This document shows, in pieces, positions 61,507 through 64,000 of a DNA stretch of 64,000 bases; position 1 is the stretch's first letter, and the number at the start of each line of letters is the position of its first letter. Both the position numbers and the translations under genes were made by a program. The notes under the pieces are model-generated. The model did no database searches. It had not been told where the DNA came from and saw nothing but the letters and a program-made list of their open reading frames with translations. Source of the stretch: Lewinella sp. IMCC34191 (GTDB lineage: Bacteria; Bacteroidota; Bacteroidia; Chitinophagales; Saprospiraceae); the NCBI RefSeq assembly GCF_003390935.1, contig NZ_QNQZ01000002.1:62001-126000 (forward strand), read 5' to 3'.

Positions 61507-62868
61507 CTACACCGTCGGCGTATCCAGTTCCGCCAGGGAAGCCTCGATTTCGGCGCTGGTGAGTTCGTGCGACTGGATCTTACCGGCGAAGTAGTCCTCG
61601 TAGGCTTTCATGTCGAAATTGCCATGTCCGCAGAGGTTGATGAGGATGACCTCGCTCTTGCCCTCGCGTTTGCAGCGTTCCGCTTCGTTGATGGCGGTCG
61701 CGATACCGTGGGTAGCCTCCGGGGCGGGGATGATGCCCTCCGCCCGCGCGAACGTGATGCCGGCCTGGAAGACTTCCAGGTTGTCGTGGGATACGGCCTC
61801 GATCAAGTTGTCCTTCAGGAGCTGACTGACCACGACCCCGGCGCCGTGGTAGCGCAGCCCACCGGCGTGGATAGGGGCGGGTACGAAGTTGTGGCCCAGG
61901 GTGTACATCGGCAGCAACGGGGTCATCCCCACGGTGTCGCCGAAGTCATAGCGAAATTGGCCGCGGGTCAGCTTCGGGCAGCTTGCCGGTTCGCTGGCGA
62001 CGCAGCGGATCTTCTTTCCCTCGGTCATATTTAACCGCAGGAAAGGAAAGGCGATACCCGCGAAGTTGGAACCTCCACCGAAGGGGGCGATGACGACGTC
62101 GGGTAGCTCTCCCGCTTTCTCCATCTGTAGCAGCGACTCCTGGCCGATGATGGTCTGGTGGAGCAGTACGTGGTTGAGTACGCTGCCCAGGGCGTACTTC
62201 GTATCGGGGTCGGTGGCCGCCCGCTCCACGGCTTCGCTGATGGCGATGCCGAGGGAGCCGGTCGTATTCGGATCCTTGGCCAACACCTTGCGGCCCGCTT
62301 CCGTCCGATCGGAGGGGGACGGATACACCTTGGCGCCCCACGTATTCATCATCACCTTCCGGTAGGGTTTGTGCTCGTAGCTGAGCCGGACCATGTATAC
62401 CTCACACTCTAGGTTGAAGTGCTGGCAGGCGAAGCTCAGGGCGGAGCCCCACTGTCCGGCACCGGTCTCGGTGGTGATGCGCTTCACGCCGGCCTGCTTA
62501 TTGTAGTAGGCCTGCGCGACGGCGGTATTGGGCTTGTGGGAGCCGCTGGGGCTTACCCCTTCGTACTTGTAGTAGATGCGTGCCGGCGTATCCAGCGCCT
62601 TTTCCAGTCCGTGGGCCCGGTACATCGGCGTTGGTCGCCATAGCGAGTAAATGTTGCGGACTTCGTCGGGAATGTCGATCCAGCGCTCGGTGCTCACTTC
62701 CTGCTTAATCAGCTCCTCGGGAAAGAGCGGGGCGAGGGCATCGGGGCCGATCGGTTCGCGGGTACCCGGGTGCAGGGGCGGCAGCGGCTTATTGGGCATG
62801 TCGGCCACGATGTTGTACCACTTGTCGGGGATCTCGGATTCGGAGAGCGTGATTTTGCGTTGTTGCAC
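61507..62868 (-). CDS. Tryptophan synthase beta-like protein (TrpB2)
   Basis: 453 residues, the length of the TrpB2 subfamily (longer than the ~400 of TrpB1). PLP-binding lysine in SPSGSHKPN (Lys112), GGGSNF phosphate-binding loop, and ATHGIATAI / INLCGHGNFD near the end. It condenses serine and indole to tryptophan with PLP; TrpB2 enzymes often act without TrpA, as salvage of indole. No other trp gene is near. 162 bp of non-coding DNA lies between it and the next gene. Confidence 0.92.
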   Translation of the reverse strand: MQQRKITLSESEIPDKWYNIVADMPNKPLPPLHPGTREPIGPDALAPLFPEELIKQEVSTERWIDIPDEVRNIYSLWRPTPMYRAHGLEKALDTPARIYYKYEGVSPSGSHKPNTAVAQAYYNKQAGVKRITTETGAGQWGSALSFACQHFNLECEVYMVRLSYEHKPYRKVMMNTWGAKVYPSPSDRTEAGRKVLAKDPNTTGSLGIAISEAVERAATDPDTKYALGSVLNHVLLHQTIIGQESLLQMEKAGELPDVVIAPFGGGSNFAGIAFPFLRLNMTEGKKIRCVASEPASCPKLTRGQFRYDFGDTVGMTPLLPMYTLGHNFVPAPIHAGGLRYHGAGVVVSQLLKDNLIEAVSHDNLEVFQAGITFARAEGIIPAPEATHGIATAINEAERCKREGKSEVILINLCGHGNFDMKAYEDYFAGKIQSHELTSAEIEASLAELDTPTV

Positions 62869-63030
62869 GGTAGATTATTTTCTTGTCGCGACCAAGAATA
62901 CAAAAAACCGCAAATGTTTCCTGTTGATAATCCATCCCGCCCCGAAACGGAAAAGCATGTTGGAGGCGTATATGTGCATATCGCTCGATCCTCCGATCCG
63001 ATGCCGAACGGGGAAATCAGCCGAGATCCC

Positions 63031-64000
63031 TTACCTGATGAGCGCTAACGTACCGCTTAGTGTTTTTACCGTGCCATCCAGGAACTCCACTTCAGCCACC
63101 CATAGGTACATGCCCGGAGGAGCGGGCCTGCCTTCCAGCTCGCCGTTCCAGCCGTGGTCCGCGGCGGTCGCAGCAGGAAAGTCGCGGGCGACAAACTGCA
63201 GCCCCCCCCACCGATCGTAGATCGACATTTGACGGACGATTCTCAGAGACTTACCGGAATACAGGATTACTTCGTCGTTGTATCCGTCACGGTTAGGAGA
63301 AAAGGCAGTGGGTACGTAAACATTGTAAACCGGGATTACGGTTACCCGCGTCGAATCACTGGCCAAGCAACCGCCGGGAGCAATCGCCGTAATACGATAG
63401 GTGGTTGACGCCAGCGGTTGTACGGTAATCCGCGCACAGGTTGCGCAATTACCGAAATCCACCGGAGACCACCGGTACTGGCTACCCACTTGATCGGGAA
63501 CGGAAAGGATTATTTGTTCTCCAAGCATCACCCGAGCATTATCGGGGAAAATGGAGACGGAAGGCCGTACGGGAGCAGTTATTTCAAGCAACGTGTCGAC
63601 GGGGCATCCGTTGGCGTCTTTCGCCACGAGGCGATACGTTCCGGTTGCCAAAGCGGAATAATGCTGCGCGGATACGACGGTGCTATCATGAAACAAGGTG
63701 AAGGTGGAGGCGCCCGTACCCCCGCTTATCTCCGGGGGGAATACCTGGCCGGTTCCGGACCGCTCGCACGCCTCATTAACCGTAGTCACGGATAACCTAA
63801 GGGGCGGTGGGGGCGTCAGTACCGCGGCAGTGGTTGCCGTACACCCGTTTCCGTCCGTAACGGTGACCGTGTAGGCACCGGCAGACAAATTGGAGGCAGT
63901 AGGTCCGCTGTCGTTCGTACCGGACCAGGCGAACGTGAAGGGAGGGCTACCGCCGGAGACGGTAAGCGAAATCCGCCCGTCCTGACTATCATGGCAGGAG
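63031..64000 (-). CDS. Adhesin-like protein with SprB-type repeat and T9SS type B (gliding-motility-type) C-terminus, 5' end outside window
   Basis: At least 323 codons, open to base 64000. The upstream end shows an SprB-like repeat unit (FTFAWSGTNDSGPTASNLSAG, then AYTVTVTDGNGC), another repeat-like region (ETAPVRPSVSIFPDNARVML-type Ig-like segment), and a C-terminal CHU_C/gliding-motility-associated domain: VYVPTAFSPNRDGYNDEVILYSGKSL, IYDRWGGLQFVARDF, GWNGELEGRPAPPGMYLWVAEVEF. Proteins of this type are exported by T9SS to the surface as adhesins. The N-terminal part, with further repeats, lies beyond the edge. Confidence 0.85.
   Translation of the reverse strand, partial: SCHDSQDGRISLTVSGGSPPFTFAWSGTNDSGPTASNLSAGAYTVTVTDGNGCTATTAAVLTPPPPLRLSVTTVNEACERSGTGQVFPPEISGGTGASTFTLFHDSTVVSAQHYSALATGTYRLVAKDANGCPVDTLLEITAPVRPSVSIFPDNARVMLGEQIILSVPDQVGSQYRWSPVDFGNCATCARITVQPLASTTYRITAIAPGGCLASDSTRVTVIPVYNVYVPTAFSPNRDGYNDEVILYSGKSLRIVRQMSIYDRWGGLQFVARDFPAATAADHGWNGELEGRPAPPGMYLWVAEVEFLDGTVKTLSGTLALIR

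Noticed and set aside
1-64000. tRNA, rRNA, integrase, transposase or phage genes
   Set aside because: No conserved motif or cloverleaf-like structure was recognised on either strand; a tRNAscan-type search would be decisive.

Overview
The window looks like a chromosomal segment of a GC-rich Bacteroidota, most probably a Saprospiria/Lewinella-type marine bacterium. The evidence is a SusC/SusD pair, at least six secreted proteins with type IX secretion (T9SS) C-terminal sorting domains (one with SprB-type repeats and a gliding-motility-type C-terminus), a LytS/LytTR two-component pair, promoter -7 boxes of the TAnnTTTG type, and few recognisable Shine-Dalgarno sites. No rRNA, tRNA, CRISPR array, transposase, integrase or phage gene was seen. 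The taxonomic call is an inference from gene content.

Layout. 1-3.3 kb: an edge-truncated fatty-acid-hydroxylase family gene, a membrane protein and an exported unknown. 3.7-8.0 kb: a tightly coupled trio of an SF2 helicase with C-terminal membrane segments and two paralogous DUF3592-like membrane proteins. 8.1-13 kb: an acyl-CoA oxidase/dehydrogenase, a PPC/DUF296-type lipoprotein, an exported two-repeat protein and an Old Yellow Enzyme. 13-17 kb: a metallo-beta-lactamase-fold/rhodanese protein that has lost its metal ligands, a small anti-sigma-like zinc-finger protein, and a LytS-type kinase with a LytTR regulator. 17-23 kb: a 1979-residue alpha-2-macroglobulin with a CTEQ thioester motif. 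23-27.6 kb: two paralogous T9SS proteins flanking a tocopherol-cyclase-like gene. 27.7-36 kb: housekeeping and envelope genes (CBS protein, SPL-like radical SAM enzyme, argE, DUF4385, OmpA, comM) and a membrane protein with a possible PD-(D/E)XK fold and a SPOR-like end. 36-39 kb: a sulfatase-modifying-factor-fold protein, a T9SS protein and a lipoprotein form of RidA. 39.4-45.2 kb: a complete RND efflux operon. 45-52 kb: a GlcG/HbpS-like protein, SusD, SusC and a T9SS zincin-like protein. 52-64 kb: unknowns, a beta-propeller lipoprotein, a beta-barrel, a serine hydrolase between two paralogous cysteine-rich lipoproteins, pyrophosphatase, a PQQ-type sugar dehydrogenase, a polysaccharide deacetylase, TrpB2, and an edge-truncated gliding-type adhesin.

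Two kinds of non-coding structure stand out. First, a 15-16 bp sequence (CCTGCGCTCCGCCGCC) with T-rich left and A-rich right flanks occurs at least 11 times in both orientations. Copies lie between genes and inside genes, where they are read in different frames, so this is a DNA-level element and not a protein motif. Second, at the convergent end of the LytTR gene and the alpha-2-macroglobulin gene two inverted copies of a composite cassette (conserved GTAGTACGGTAG flanks around a different 3-nt-loop hairpin each) lie beside a third hairpin that has been absorbed into the reading frame. The strongest protein-level candidates for an undescribed system are the membrane helicase/DUF3592 trio and the nuclease-like membrane protein divergent from comM.
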